From Epithemia pelagica (taxonomy: Eukaryota; Bacillariophyta; Bacillariophyceae; Surirellales; Surirellaceae): a stretch of 64,000 nt of DNA. The notes beneath the pieces are model-generated. The model was not told the origin of the DNA, did no database searches, and was given only the letters and a program-made list of their open reading frames with translations. The DNA lies in NCBI GenBank assembly GCA_946965045.2, contig OX337234.1, positions 2,790,001 to 2,854,000 on the forward strand, in the 5' to 3' direction. The position numbers were made by a program, and so were the translations under genes. This document shows positions 7,981-18,724 of the stretch, in pieces; position 1 is the stretch's first letter, and every line of letters begins with the position of its first letter.

Positions 7981-9510
7981 TACAACCTTCGCCCGAATCG
8001 TGAGCGCAGTTACGCTCATCGATTTGGGCACACATTCGCATGTGTTGACAGCCTCGAACCGAAACAGCGTTACGATGGATACCTGCTCTGCGGAGTGCTG
8101 TATCTCATTGAGGCAGAGACAAACCTAGCAACCCCACAGATGTCTATGAAGCTAGGGATCAAGATGTTCGGCAACAAAGGAAGAGAAGCCGTTAAAAAGG
8201 AAATAAAACAGCTACATGACCGAGGGGTTTTACGAGCCGTCCACAAAGCCGACTTATCGTGGGAACAAATTAAGCAAGCATTGAATTACCTGATGTTTTT
8301 AAAACGCAAGAGATGTGGAAAAGTAAAAGGTCGGGGCTGTGCTGACGGGCGTAAACAACGAGGTTTTATCCCGAAGGAAGATGCCGCTTCACCCACCGTG
8401 TCGACGGAAGCAGTTTTCATAACGGCAGTCGTGGATGCCGTGGAGAGGCGCTATGTTGTCATAGCAGATATCCCCGGCGCGTTTATGCATTCCGACATGG
8501 ATCCAAATGTCCATATGCGCATCGAGGGATTAATGGCAGAATTGCTCTTGGAAGTCAACTATGAGATGTACAGCAAATATGTGGTATACGAATACAACAA
8601 GCCGGTTATCTATGTGGAAATGTTAAAAGCTTTGTACGGCACCCTCAGGGCTGCTCGTCTCTTCTGGATCAAGCTGAGTGGGGTCCTACAGAGTTGGGGT
8701 TACATCATCAACCCCTACGATCACTGCGTAGCAAACAAGATCATTAACGGAAAGCAATGCACCGTAACCTGGCACATTGATGACTTGAAGATCTCACATA
8801 AGGACCCTGCGGTTGTTGAGTCATTCTTAACCGATCTACAGGCTGAGTTCGGATCTTTGGGAGACATCTCGGTTTCCCGCGGAAAGCGCCATGATTATCT
8901 TGGGATGTTTCTAGATTTCTCCGAGGACGGGATCCTTCAAGTCGACATGCGCCCATACTTACAAACAATTTTTGCCAACATGCCATCCGAGATGGTTGGC
9001 AAAGCCCAAACGCCAGCTGCAAATCACCTGTATCATGTGAACAATGAAGCAACAAAACTCAATGAGCAGGATGCGGAGCGTTTTCACAGTATCACGATGC
9101 AGTTAGCCTACCTAGCACATCGCGGTCGGCCCGATATTCGAACTGCTGTCGCCTTCCTGTCCACGCGAGTGGCACAACCCGATGAAGACGATTACCGCAA
9201 GTTGTCACGAGTGTTGAAATATTTGCAAACCACCGTGGATTTGGTTCTTCGCTTGCAAGGTGCAGCTGATTGGATCATAAGATGGTGGGTGGACGCCTCA
9301 TATGCGGTACACCCCAACACCAAAGGACACACGGGTGGATTCATGAGCCTTGGAAAAGGAACAGTGATCGGCTTTTCAGCCAAACAAAAGTTAGTAGCAA
9401 GAAGTTCCACCGAATGCGAGTTAATTGGCATTCACGACGTGATGCCATCACTCCTCTGGAGTAAGAAGTTCATGGAGGCATGTGCAGGATGTTATACTGC
9501 ATCAAGATAA
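7981..9510 (+). pseudogene. Reverse transcriptase and N-terminal RNase H
   Basis: Open frame after the TGA at 7978. It begins YNLRPNRERSYAHRF and contains full-length copia-type RT features: VVIADIPGAFMHSDMDPNVH (first catalytic Asp region), MLKALYGTLRAARLF, and WHIDDLKISH, which is the YxDD box in its variant form. RNase H begins with RWWVDASYAVHPNTKGHTGG and continues through FSAKQKLVARSSTECELIGI. At about 9475-9485 the conserved sequence moves to another frame, and this frame ends at 9510. The RT itself appears complete, in contrast with the integrase. Confidence 0.85.
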
Positions 9511-9958
9511 TCAGAGCAGCATCCTCTTAGCCAAGAACGGTAGACTGTCCAGCTCCAAACGAACGAAGCACATTGATGTTCGCTATTTCTTTGTGACGGA
9601 TCGCATCAAGAACAAAGAGTTGCGTGTGGAGTTCTGCCCCACAGAACAAATGATGGCGGACTTCTTTACGAAACCGCTTCAGGGTCGCCTCTTTTACCAA
9701 CTACGGGACCTCATCATGAATATTGCTCCTCACGACAAACATCATTCGTCACATAGGAGTGTGTTGAAGGATGTCCCGTCATCGGTCGCTGAGACGGATG
9801 CAAATGCGACCAAGGATACGGTAGAGTGGGTGAGCGCGGCAGCTGGAAGAATAGATTCAAACCAGATGGGGCCGAATGGGTGGAAGTTGGACGACGTGGC
9901 CAGCAATCGAAGAAAGAGAGCCAGAGAGCTCATTCTAAGGAGAATACGTAACTTGTAA
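9482..9958 (+). pseudogene. RNase H C-terminal part, running into the 3' LTR
   Basis: It continues RNase H after a frameshift: ILHQDNQSSILLAKNGR, SKRTKHIDVRYFFVTDRI, EQMMADFFTKPLQGRLFY. The frame does not stop before the LTR. It passes APHDKHHSSHRSVLKDVPSS, whose last residues are already encoded by the LTR, and ends at TAA 9956-9958 inside it. The Pol C-terminus therefore overlaps the LTR by about 66 codons. The upstream part of RNase H is in the frame ending at 9510. Confidence 0.85.
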
Positions 9959-10001
9959 TCGATTGTTGCCTTTACAGCACAGTTGTTAATAGGTTTCAAC
10001 A
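9762..10001 (+). repeat. 3' LTR (240 bp)
   Basis: It starts TGTTGAAGGATG, ends GGTTTCAACA and is followed by the target duplication GGTGG. Relative to the 5' LTR it carries 41 bases in place of 12. It contains the same initiator-like TCATTC (about 9930-9935), so it could drive rightward transcription into the kelch gene at 10098. Confidence 0.93.
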
Positions 10002-10006
10002 GGTGG
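10002..10006. repeat. Target-site duplication, right copy (GGTGG)
   Basis: Matches 4158-4162 exactly. The uninterrupted host sequence would have read CCCAT-GGTGG-TGCATC. Confidence 0.9.
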
Positions 10007-10097
10007 TGCATCTTTTTCTCTCGAGCAGAAGAAGACAGACAAAACAGACAATCACCGACAGAACCGACGGTCTTGACACAACTCTTCGAGTGAAAGA

Positions 10098-11429
10098 ATG
10101 GGAGTCTTCTCGTTCCCGTCGTCACTCTGGCACACGGTCCACTCGTACCTCCACCAATCGAGTTCCTCCTCCAAGTTTCAGTGCTGGTCGATTCGGAAAA
10201 GAACTTGGACGTCTACTCCTCCAACAACTCTCGTTCCCACCTCGTTTCATTGCAGTCGATTCATGTCGTCGTCAGCAGCAGCAACAGCCACCCAGGATGG
10301 TTCCTTGGAGTTGCAGTGGAAGGAATTGAAACTGCAGCCCGATCCCATTCATGGATCACCTCTGGCGCGAAGTTCGCATGGCGTCTCCTATCTGCCACAC
10401 TCGCACCAATTGTTTGTCTATGGCGGAGAACATGTCGCTCGAACACCGCTCTTGGAAGAACATCATCCGCCCGCTACAACCGACAAGGACGACACGACGA
10501 CGGTGATTTATATCTATGCCTGGTTGGCCGATTTACCCAGTCTCACCTGGAAGGCCTTGACGACGACCTCGTTGGAGGCCATTCCTCCCGTTCGAATTGC
10601 ACATGCCCAAGCCGTGGTGGTCGACGACAATGACACGAATTCTTCGAGCAATGTGTACATTTTTGGTGGACGGGCTGGCATTACCATGCAAGAAAATGCC
10701 ATGAATGATTTGTGGGTGTGGAATTCACACACGCACCTCTGGACCAATTTGACGCCCTCCTCTGGCGACCACAACAACAATGTCCTTCCCGAAGCCCGAT
10801 CCTTTCATCGCATGGTGGCCTTGGATCAAAAACTCTATGTCTTTGGAGGCTGTGGTCAAGAATCGGGTCGGTTGGCCGATTTGCATGCCTTTGATTTACA
10901 ACAACAGACCTGGTCGGCACTGGACGCCTCGTCTCGGTTGGCCGGTCGCGGCGGTCCCAATCTGGTGCCCTTGCAATCGGGCACGTCTCTGGCCGTCGTG
11001 AATGGCTTTGTCGGTCACGAAACCAACGATGGACACGTTTTTGATGTCACGAACCAAGCATGGGCCAACGACCATCTGTCGGGATTGGACGAGATGCGAC
11101 CCCGCAGTGTCTGTGTGGCAGCCTCCTTTTCCAAATTGGGCGTGGCGGTGATTTTTGGTGGCGAAGTCGACCCGTCCGAACGGGGTCATGAAGGAGCGGG
11201 GGGATTTGCCAATGATGTCGTGCTTTTGAACGAAGGGACGGGGGCTCTGGTGGAAACCATTGCGGCTCCGGCGGCATCGTCGTCGTGGCCAGGACCACGC
11301 GGATGGTCGGCGGGCGATGCCTCGGCGACCGACTTGTTTGTCTTTGGAGGCTTGGCCGGAGATGACAAGTTGCCCATTCGACTGAACGATTTGTGGCAAC
11401 TCACACTCTCGTCGAAGACGAGTTCCTGA
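10098..11429 (+). CDS. Kelch-repeat beta-propeller protein
   Basis: A 443-residue intronless protein. At least five kelch blades are visible through their Gly-Gly signatures: HQLFVYGGE, VYIFGGRAG, LYVFGGCGQ, VAVIFGGE and LFVFGGLAG, with the conserved Trp and Arg positions between them. The opening SSHGVSYLPHSHQLFVYGGE resembles plant and fungal single-propeller kelch proteins of the nitrile-specifier/epithiospecifier-like group, but no substrate can be inferred. Residues 1-55 are Ser/Thr/Arg-rich and could be a targeting peptide; an internal ATG at 10263 (MSSSAAATATQ) is an alternative start. The retroelement 3' LTR ends only 96 bp upstream in the same orientation, so the native promoter has probably been displaced. 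Confidence 0.88.
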   Translation: MGVFSFPSSLWHTVHSYLHQSSSSSKFQCWSIRKRTWTSTPPTTLVPTSFHCSRFMSSSAAATATQDGSLELQWKELKLQPDPIHGSPLARSSHGVSYLPHSHQLFVYGGEHVARTPLLEEHHPPATTDKDDTTTVIYIYAWLADLPSLTWKALTTTSLEAIPPVRIAHAQAVVVDDNDTNSSSNVYIFGGRAGITMQENAMNDLWVWNSHTHLWTNLTPSSGDHNNNVLPEARSFHRMVALDQKLYVFGGCGQESGRLADLHAFDLQQQTWSALDASSRLAGRGGPNLVPLQSGTSLAVVNGFVGHETNDGHVFDVTNQAWANDHLSGLDEMRPRSVCVAASFSKLGVAVIFGGEVDPSERGHEGAGGFANDVVLLNEGTGALVETIAAPAASSSWPGPRGWSAGDASATDLFVFGGLAGDDKLPIRLNDLWQLTLSSKTSS

Positions 11430-11862
11430 ACACACCATAACGACAACGACAAGAACGACGAGGACGACCGCCACCACAATCCAGGGATATTGCTGCAACT
11501 CGGGTGATTGGGACACTAGCGATTGCCACAATGGTTCTTACTATAGAGTGTTCTGGTGGCGCGCAGGACAAGACGTTATCATTGTTCTACCATGCTGCAC
11601 AACTACCTGATAGGTCAAACAAATGTTTACAACGTTGCGCAACTTATCTCCTTTTCTTGGTTGAAACCGTAGGGAACCAGGAATGTTTAGAACAGGTGTA
11701 TTTTGTGGTTTTAGACACGGCAGCAACAGAACAAAACCCACAAGAATACTTTGGTTCTCCATTCACGCCTCCACAGTCCAGAGGTTGTTTCGCATGGATC
11801 ACCAGAAGCACGACATGGATCACCAGAAGCACGTTCCGACCACGAAACACAGTGGTAGCATC
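11430..11862. other. Intergenic between convergent kelch and LRR genes
   Basis: This stretch holds the 3' flanks of two convergent genes. A 20-bp direct repeat (CATGGATCACCAGAAGCACG) occurs at 11793-11812 and 11814-11833. A plus-strand frame crossing this stretch lies over the low-complexity end of the LRR gene and is not supported as a gene. Confidence 0.5.
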
Positions 11863-14800
11863 TTATCGACCAGAAGTGTCTGAATTCTTTTTCCCCTTCT
11901 TGGTCGTAGTGTTGTTGTTATTGTTATTATTGACATTCGTGCTGTTGGCACTGTCTGTCGTGCTGTTGCTCGTTGCGTTGACACTCGGCATGGTTTCATT
12001 CCCCAATGCCGTGGCATTGGTTGGGGAAGCCGCCGTTGTTGTCGTCGTATCATTGGTGGGACCCGTGGACATTTGATGCGGACGATGCGGTGCCCTGGTG
12101 GGCGCTTTGGGGAGATGCATGCCAATAATTTCTCCCTCGGTACTGCAACGAATGCCTTCCCAGTCACAGACGGGGATGGAGGCATTTTCCCACGTCTCGG
12201 CGTAATGAGCCGGCCAGGTATTACGTCCATCCAGGACGGCATAAATCATGCACAACATGTCGTACGTCGAAAAGGTGCGACACTTGGTCGCCCCCAAATA
12301 CAAGGTCGATTCGCCTTCGGGACAGGCTTTGCAACCCACTTCGTCTCGTCCTGTCGCATAGCCTTGGTCGGTATAGGTTCCCAAGGGACATGCCACTCCG
12401 GAACAGCCATGATGAACCGTGACTCCGCCATTGAGGTGCTTGTTTTCACACAAGGACCGGGGTAAGGGATCGTAAATCATATTGTCCGAGAAACGCAAGT
12501 CTTTGAGAGAGCGGCTCTGACCAAAGGCTTCGGCAATTGTTCCAGACAATTGATTGTCCGACACATCAATCCAGGCGATATGGGGCAATTCTCCGTACTC
12601 TTTTGGAAGAGTTCCGCTTAGGCGGTTGCTCTTGGCATGAAAGATTTGCAATCGCTTGTTGAGCGCGATTTCGGAGGGAAGCGTACCACTAAGCTTGTTG
12701 TTGAAGATATCTATTCTCTTGAGGCTCGTGCATTTACCCAGCTCCTTGGGTAGCTGGCCGGTGAAGTCATTCCCGTATCCTTCAAAGTTGTCCAGCTTGG
12801 TGAGCCTTCCAATTTGGGTCGGGATGGATCCCGATATATGATTCCTGGATAACATGAGTTCCCTCAAATTCGTGGTTCTTATAATGTTGGGCAAGGTTCC
12901 CTTTAAAAAGTTTTTGGTCAAGTGCAGCTTTTCCAACTCTGTGAGGTGGAAGATGCCGGATGGGATGGTCCCCTTGAAAGGACCATGAGAAATAAACAAA
13001 TTTCGGAGCTTGGTGAGACGTGAAAGTTCGCTAGGAATCGATCCTTCCATGGAGGGGCAACTTGAAAAATCTAATGTTTGTAGATTGGTCAGTCGGCCGA
13101 AATGGGTTGGAATCTTTCCGCGCAGATATTGCCTTCGACTGGCTTGGAAGGAATGTAGAGAGGTAAGAAGACCAATTTCGGAAGGGATACCCTGGCAAAA
13201 TCGAAGCGGCCCTGGTTGGGCCCTATCAGCGCTGCCACAAAGATTGGCACCGGACAAATCAATTTTTCGAATTGATTTGTCTTCCGACGCGCATGTGATT
13301 CCCGTCAATTCGCATTCGGGAACAGACATGTCTGCCCACGTTTGATAGGACGGTCCCCAATATCGCCCAATGTTGTCGACAAAAATCAAGCGAAGCACTT
13401 CCCGAGGTGATACAATGCCATCGCCATCAAGATCTCCATGGACATAATCAGTTCCATTGCATTTGACACGGCCTAGTACATTTTCTTCTCCTTCCGGTGT
13501 CGTGTTGCAGTATCGACAGGCAGAGTACAAGGTGGCATGACCACTGGGGTTAAAGGTACCCGGTGCACAAAGAACGGCATCGCAACCAAAATCACGATAC
13601 AAAATGTTGCTGGTTGGAGCCCCTTCCCCACAAAACATGCGAGGTATTGGCTCAGTTATCAAATTGTCGGTGAAGTTTAACCGAAGATTCATATTCATCT
13701 GGAGCATTTCGGTCGGAAGTGTACCTTGGAGACGGTTACTCATGGCATCAATCGTGCGAAGAGATGTCATCAAGCCAATCTCGGTTGGAATGGTTCCATG
13801 AAACCGATTGTTGCTGATATCCAAATGCGACAGACTGGATGCTGTGCCAGCCATTAGAGCTCCTGGGAGCGTTCCATTGAGTTGGTTGTGGCCCATATGA
13901 AGATGACCAATCTTTTGGTGATCCCAGCTGGCGTTAGCCGGGAGCGACCCAGAAAAGTTGTTGTATGACAAGAGCGCCGTGTGCAACCCCTTGATCTCCA
14001 TAAGTTCGGACGGGAAGGTGCCAGTCAAAAAATTGTCGGCAAGATTCAAATCATGCAAATGGACAAAATGACTCAAGCCGGAGGGTATGTTTCCCGTCAG
14101 TAGATTGGTACCAACATCCAGAATTTGCAGATTGGTGATGCGAAAAAGATCAGACGGCAAGGAACCCGAAAACAGGTTATCGCCCATGGACAAAATAGTG
14201 AGATCCGTCATCATACCAAAGTGTTTCGGCACTGTACCCGAAAACTGATTGCGCGACACATCCATTCTGTACAAGGAAATTGAAGAAATGAGAATTAAGA
14301 GTCATTTGCTCGCAAAAGGAGACTAGGAGAATTGATGAACGCGCACACGACACAAAGGGTTACGTACAGCCATAATCGTTTCCATGCACGCATGTTCCGC
14401 GGCAAGGTTCCCGTAAAGTTGTTGTTGTTCAAGTGAATCTGATACATATGTCGTGTTTTGGTCGAGAGTAAGGCAGGGATGGATCCTGTCATGGCATTGT
14501 TGGACAAATCCAAGACACAAAGACCGCTGGCATGGGCCAAAGTGGAAGGAATGGATCCATGGATTTTGTTGTTGCGTAAAATCAATTGACTCAAATATTC
14601 GAGCATGGCCAATTCGGTAGGAATCGTGCCATTCAATTCCAAATTATTCAATTGAATGGCTGTCACGGCATCGTCGGGCGGCGGTGTAGGATTTCGTTGT
14701 CCCAACATGCCCGCCTTGTGTTGGCCCCGAAGTCCACACACAACACCGTACCAATTGCAGACTGTTTCATTGGTGATCCATCGTCCGTCAACTTCCATGG

Positions 14801-15941
14801 CTTTGGTTCCACCAATTTGTTTGAAAAAGAGGTACAGAATTTTGGCCTCGCGTTGGCGCCGAACCTTGGCCTTGAGACGAGGAAGCCGACCCTTTTTTCG
14901 AGGAGTCAACAGTGTCTGAGAAGAAGACGTGGACGCAGTGGAGGGAATAGGTTTCTTAGGCGAAGAAGTGGAGGTGGGTGAAGAGGATATGCTGCTGCTA
15001 CTATCACCGTCACTACTGTCACCGTCAGTACTGGTGCTGCTACCAGTGCTAGTAGTGGCAGTGCTGCTGCTTCCTCCCCTTTTCAGGTTTTCTTCATGAA
15101 CGGACGCCTCCCATGCTTCATCCTGTTGATCAAAGTAGTCCAAGGCCAAATCGATAATTTCCAATTCCGTCAGATTGTTAAACATTTTGGGAATGGGAAA
15201 GGTTTTGAAGTCGTCTTCATCACGTTCAAAGAGTAAGTGATAGTTCATTTCGGCATCTTGTTGCAGGGTCACATCCCAATCGTCAACATTTAATCCATTG
15301 AGCATTGTAAAAAATTCTTCTTCATATTTGGCATACCCCAATTCTTCGGAGGTGGGCAGGGTTACATTGGTAATGTCAAAGTCGTAATACACAGGGATAT
15401 GATGAGGACCGCATTGATCATAAAAATCTTCTTCTTCATCGTCATCCTCGGACAGATAGATACTGTAGACTTCATCGTCATCGAAATCTTCGTCGTGATA
15501 AATCACATCCGCGTCAATCGAATTCGCATTGTCAGTGATTGAGTCGCCTGATGATTCGGTCGATTTCAATGCCGCTGCGGAATCTGTGGTGGCACTTGCA
15601 CTCTTCTGGTTTTTGTTGTTACTGTTTGATTTCTTCTTCTTCACCTTCCTCATCTCCTTTGGCGGTCCAGGATCGTCTTCGGGCGGTGTGCCGATTTCCA
15701 CCACGTGAAACTTCCCCATGCTTACTTCTTCCTCAATCCAGTAATACTCGTAGTAGTCGTCGTCGTCGTCGTTTTCCGTGGTTGGATTCGTTCCCATCTT
15801 TACCGCCTCCAATGACACCACAAAATACGACAAACATATCAAGGATGAGTAAGATAGAAACAGTAGGAACGAAAACAAGCCACGCCGATGCTCATGCCCC
15901 TGGCCGGTGGTCGTTCTAGTAGATGGTGGTTGTAGTGTCAT
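11863..15941 (-). CDS. Large secreted or type II membrane LRR protein (LRR receptor-like)
   Basis: Two exons, 15941-14368 and 14266-11863, flank a 101-bp GT-AG intron. Joining them gives ...LWLMDVSRNQFSGTVP in frame and a protein of 1325 residues. The start is the first ATG; the frame is open upstream without one. A hydrophobic segment (LFSFLLFLSYSSLICLSYFVV) near the N-terminus is a signal peptide or signal anchor. A long Asp/Glu- and Ser/Thr-rich region follows, then a cap-like segment (VCNWYGVVCG) and plant-type extracellular LRRs (LxxLxLxxNxxxGxIP). Cys-rich cassettes (CAPGTFNPSGHATLYSACRY; CPLGTYTDQGYATGRDEVGC) interrupt the LRRs, each leading to a W...C cap. One cassette contains DLDGDGIVSPREVL, an EF-hand-like loop. 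No kinase or C-terminal membrane helix is seen. It probably works at the cell surface; the ligand is unknown. Confidence 0.85.
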
Positions 15942-16640
15942 GCTGGTGTCTGGTGATGGACCCTCGGCAGCAAATCTCGTCACAAGAAAACCGTAACAGA
16001 ATCAATCCCTCAAAGCAGCTACGTATCTTCGTGAACCAGAGAAGGGCCTTGTTCCAATGGCAATCCCATGGATAAGGAGGATACAGAGAAGACAAAGATA
16101 TCTCTCCTCCTCTCCCGTCAATGAATGCTGCCCCCTGCCCCAAGAACACAAAAGTGATGGCTGGCTGTGCTGTCACACAAAATAAACTCCTCAGCAGTTG
16201 TAATGACAATGAATCTAACAAATATATTTTATATATTGTGTGAGACCACTGGAGTTTGAGTTCTACATGAAAACTTTCGTGCCAAAAAGTGATAGGGGGA
16301 TAGCTACTCCTATGACAGAAGAGAATCTAGAGGTATCCGGATCTTCCAACGATGTGGTCCTCGGCTTGGAGTAAGGTACAAATGACTAATGCGCTGGAGA
16401 ATGGAGAATTAAATCGACGAGTCTCTATTTGATTCTCTCTTTCTGTAGTAGATGATGCTTGGCATTGTTCTCTCCTCTCCATGATGCAATCCAGAAGATA
16501 CCGGAATCCACTGCGTAGACGCGGAAGATCATCGGACTGAATCATTCTACCTACAACCCCTCTTCCTTTTTCTTACAACAAGTGATGGTTCTTCTTCATC
16601 AGCAATAAAAAAAGCTTTCTTGTACTCACTCTCTCCTCCC
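15942..16640. other. Intergenic, upstream of LRR gene and downstream of coiled-coil gene
   Basis: About 700 bp, AT-richer than the flanking genes, with short AT-only runs near 16215-16235. Only short frames without recognisable products are present. It presumably includes the LRR gene promoter. Confidence 0.5.
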
Positions 16641-17492
16641 CTACAAAACCGCCAAGGACTTTTGGAATTTTTCAATATACCTATTGAGGGCAGCCACAAT
16701 TTCCTCATCCGTCGCTCGTCGTTCCGCCTCTTCTTGCTGCAATTCCATACGCAAGGCGGACAGTTCCGCCTCCAACTCACTGGTGGAATTGGAAAATTGA
16801 CTTTGTCGTTGGGCCGTTTGTTGGTCTACTCGTTCGTGCAATGCTTTCACGGCCGCTTCTCGTTGCGTCCGTTCGGTTTGCCACAATTGAGAATAATGAT
16901 CCGATAATTCCTTCAATTGGTTCGATAAACCTTGCTCTCGTTCTTTTCGAGAAGCATGTTCCAAGTCGGTCTGTTGTTGCACTTTGCGCATGCGTTCACG
17001 AATCTCGCGACTTTCTTTCATAATTTCCTTTTCCAAGGCCAAATGATCTCGTCTCCACCGCTCTTCTACAGCTGTCAACCGGGCTTCCATTTCCTCAAAT
17101 CGAGCATTGGTAAAGTCTTGTTGCGCCTTTATGGATGCTTTCATTCGTTCTTCGACTTGTACCATTTGCAATTTGGCTTGTCGTTGGAGTTCCGAGGTGA
17201 CTGCAATCCGTCGTTTCGTTTCGGCTTGTAAGGCCGCTTCCAAATGATTTACCTGCACCCGTAACGATGCCACTGCCGCATCTTCCCGTTCTCGTCGTTG
17301 GCGACTCTTTTCCCGCAAGACTTGTTCGAAGGAAGTACCGTCGTCCGATGTTGCATCATTGCTTTGAAATGTCGTCAACTGCTGATTGTGAGACAAACTT
17401 GCTACCGCAGATTCCAGAGGAGACTGCACCTTGTGCTCCTCTGATAGTCCACGGTTGGCAGGAGACGAAACAACTTCGACGGAAGACGACAT
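16641..17492 (-). CDS. SF-assemblin / beta-giardin-like coiled-coil protein
   Basis: A 283-residue protein that is almost entirely heptad-repeat coiled coil after a short Ser-rich head. The pattern FEQVLREKSRQRREREDAAV, HLEAALQAETKRRIAVTSEL and AVEERWRRDHLALEKEIMKE is typical of SF-assemblins, which form striated fibres at basal bodies and centrosome-like centres. In pennate diatoms, whose vegetative cells lack basal bodies, such a protein would act elsewhere, for example at the microtubule centre; this is inference. The chosen ATG at 17492 leaves 171 bp to the divergent EMC4 gene. An ATG at 17627 would add 45 residues but crowd the EMC4 start. Confidence 0.75.
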   Translation of the reverse strand: MSSSVEVVSSPANRGLSEEHKVQSPLESAVASLSHNQQLTTFQSNDATSDDGTSFEQVLREKSRQRREREDAAVASLRVQVNHLEAALQAETKRRIAVTSELQRQAKLQMVQVEERMKASIKAQQDFTNARFEEMEARLTAVEERWRRDHLALEKEIMKESREIRERMRKVQQQTDLEHASRKEREQGLSNQLKELSDHYSQLWQTERTQREAAVKALHERVDQQTAQRQSQFSNSTSELEAELSALRMELQQEEAERRATDEEIVAALNRYIEKFQKSLAVL

Positions 17493-17663
17493 GGTCCGTT
17501 GCAAACAACTTTGAAAGAGGAGACCACGATGAGGTTGCTCCTCCCTCCAAGTGGTCGCGGATAGGTCTACCGAAAGTCGCCCCAAGCTCCACAGGTTGCC
17601 GCAACAAAGAGCAAACTTTGGTGGCATTATCTCTTGTTGGCAAAGCTATTCCGGTGTTCCATC

Positions 17664-18506
17664 ATGCCACGAAAGTAAGTAATCAGTGGGCAATGCTCCT
17701 CATCAAAGGCAGAGCGTTGTGCTTGGATCGCCTGGTGCGACGGGAATTGGAAACGAATGTCTTTCGATTCCCAAAGTGACAGACTCCATTGCAATTTGAA
17801 AGATAGAATTTGATGGTCGCTACATGTTCATATCAGTATCTTGAGTCTCACCACTGGCACACGCTAATGTCTACGCGCTCTCTTATCTATGGTGGCTGTT
17901 TTCTATTCATACAGATCGTCGTTTCAATTTGATCTAAATGTCCGAGAGGGACACGAAGGCTACAATGTGCAAGTCAAATGTGCCTCTCCGCCGGGATATA
18001 CCAATATGCAAAAGCATGAAGCCACATGGACGTCGACGGGCATGTCGGCCTCTCGCCCTCCTGCCTTGACACGAGCCAAACAAGATCAATTAACAGCCAA
18101 ACGCAAAAATATGGCCATGAGTTTGGCCATGAAACCAGGACAACAAATTCTCATGAATGCCTTTATGATGTACATGTCCGGGAATCAATTAAATATCTGG
18201 TCTATCAACATTACCAGTATGGCCGTTCTATCACCCCTGGCCGGATTGTTGTCAGTGGACAAAACTTTTGGACATTTGCAATCGGCCGCCAATGCCAGCA
18301 GTAGTACCAGCAATTCTGAAGATATCTTGCAAATGCCCAAATTGATTTTTATTGCCTTGAATTTGGTCTGGTTGGCCTTGGGCTTGTACAAAATGAGTAC
18401 CATGAGATTGCTGCCCACCACCTCGGCCGATTGGACACATCGCATTGTTTGGAAAGACATGATGGAAACAACCAGTATCCCTCCCGATACCATGATTTTG
18501 ACATGA
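17664..18506 (+). CDS. EMC4: ER membrane protein complex subunit 4 (EMC4)
   Basis: A subunit of the EMC, which inserts tail-anchored and multipass proteins into the ER membrane. Proposed exons are 17664-17674 (11 nt, encoding MPRK) and 17915-18506, with a 240-bp intron GTAAGT...ACAG. The joined protein has 200 residues. Family hallmarks are MNAFMMYMSGNQLNIWSI at the first membrane segment, a second membrane segment LIFIALNLVWLALGLYKM, and MRLLPTTSADWTHRIVWKDM. The spliced start MPRKSSFQFDLN parallels the short basic-aromatic start of animal EMC4. An unspliced alternative starts at ATG 17889. It shares a short divergent promoter with the SF-assemblin-like gene. Confidence 0.9.
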
Positions 18507-18724
18507 TCTCCTGACATTGTAATATAAACGAAAACGAACACCTTTTATCAGAGAGTAAAGGGTCTATTATGAAGCAATGGGTTTAGCTATATTGTATGAT
18601 GGCGAGACACAATGCACGACGGGTAGCAACTGATCGTTCCCGTATCCGTAGTATAGGGTATGCATGCACTCATTCAAAAAAGAAAAACTAAAGTCACTTC
18701 GAGATCTAACAGGGAGTGCCTTGC

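Larger units (their letters stand above)
4163..10001 (+). mobile_element. Complete but defective copia-type LTR retrotransposon (5839 bp)
   Basis: The element is bounded by LTRs at 4163-4373 and 9762-10001 and by a GGTGG target duplication. The order is: an extra ORF (4425-5087), gag-protease (5090-6763), integrase remnant, acidic linker, reverse transcriptase and RNase H. Integrase before RT is the copia order. Coding damage includes a TAA at 6761, an integrase deletion removing the region of the catalytic Glu, an out-of-frame deletion near 7410-7430, a TGA at 7978 and a frameshift near 9480. The LTRs differ by only one substitution outside one replaced block, so the insertion is young relative to this damage. 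Confidence 0.95.

Noticed and set aside
7483-8031. Minus-strand hydrophobic frame over the acidic linker
   Set aside because: It is antisense to Asp/Glu/Asn-rich codons, which always read as Val/Ile/Leu on the other strand.
11504-12076. Plus-strand frame with a duplicated WITRST motif
   Set aside because: Most of it is antisense to the Thr/Asn-rich C-terminus of the LRR gene; the duplicated motif comes from a 20-bp direct repeat.
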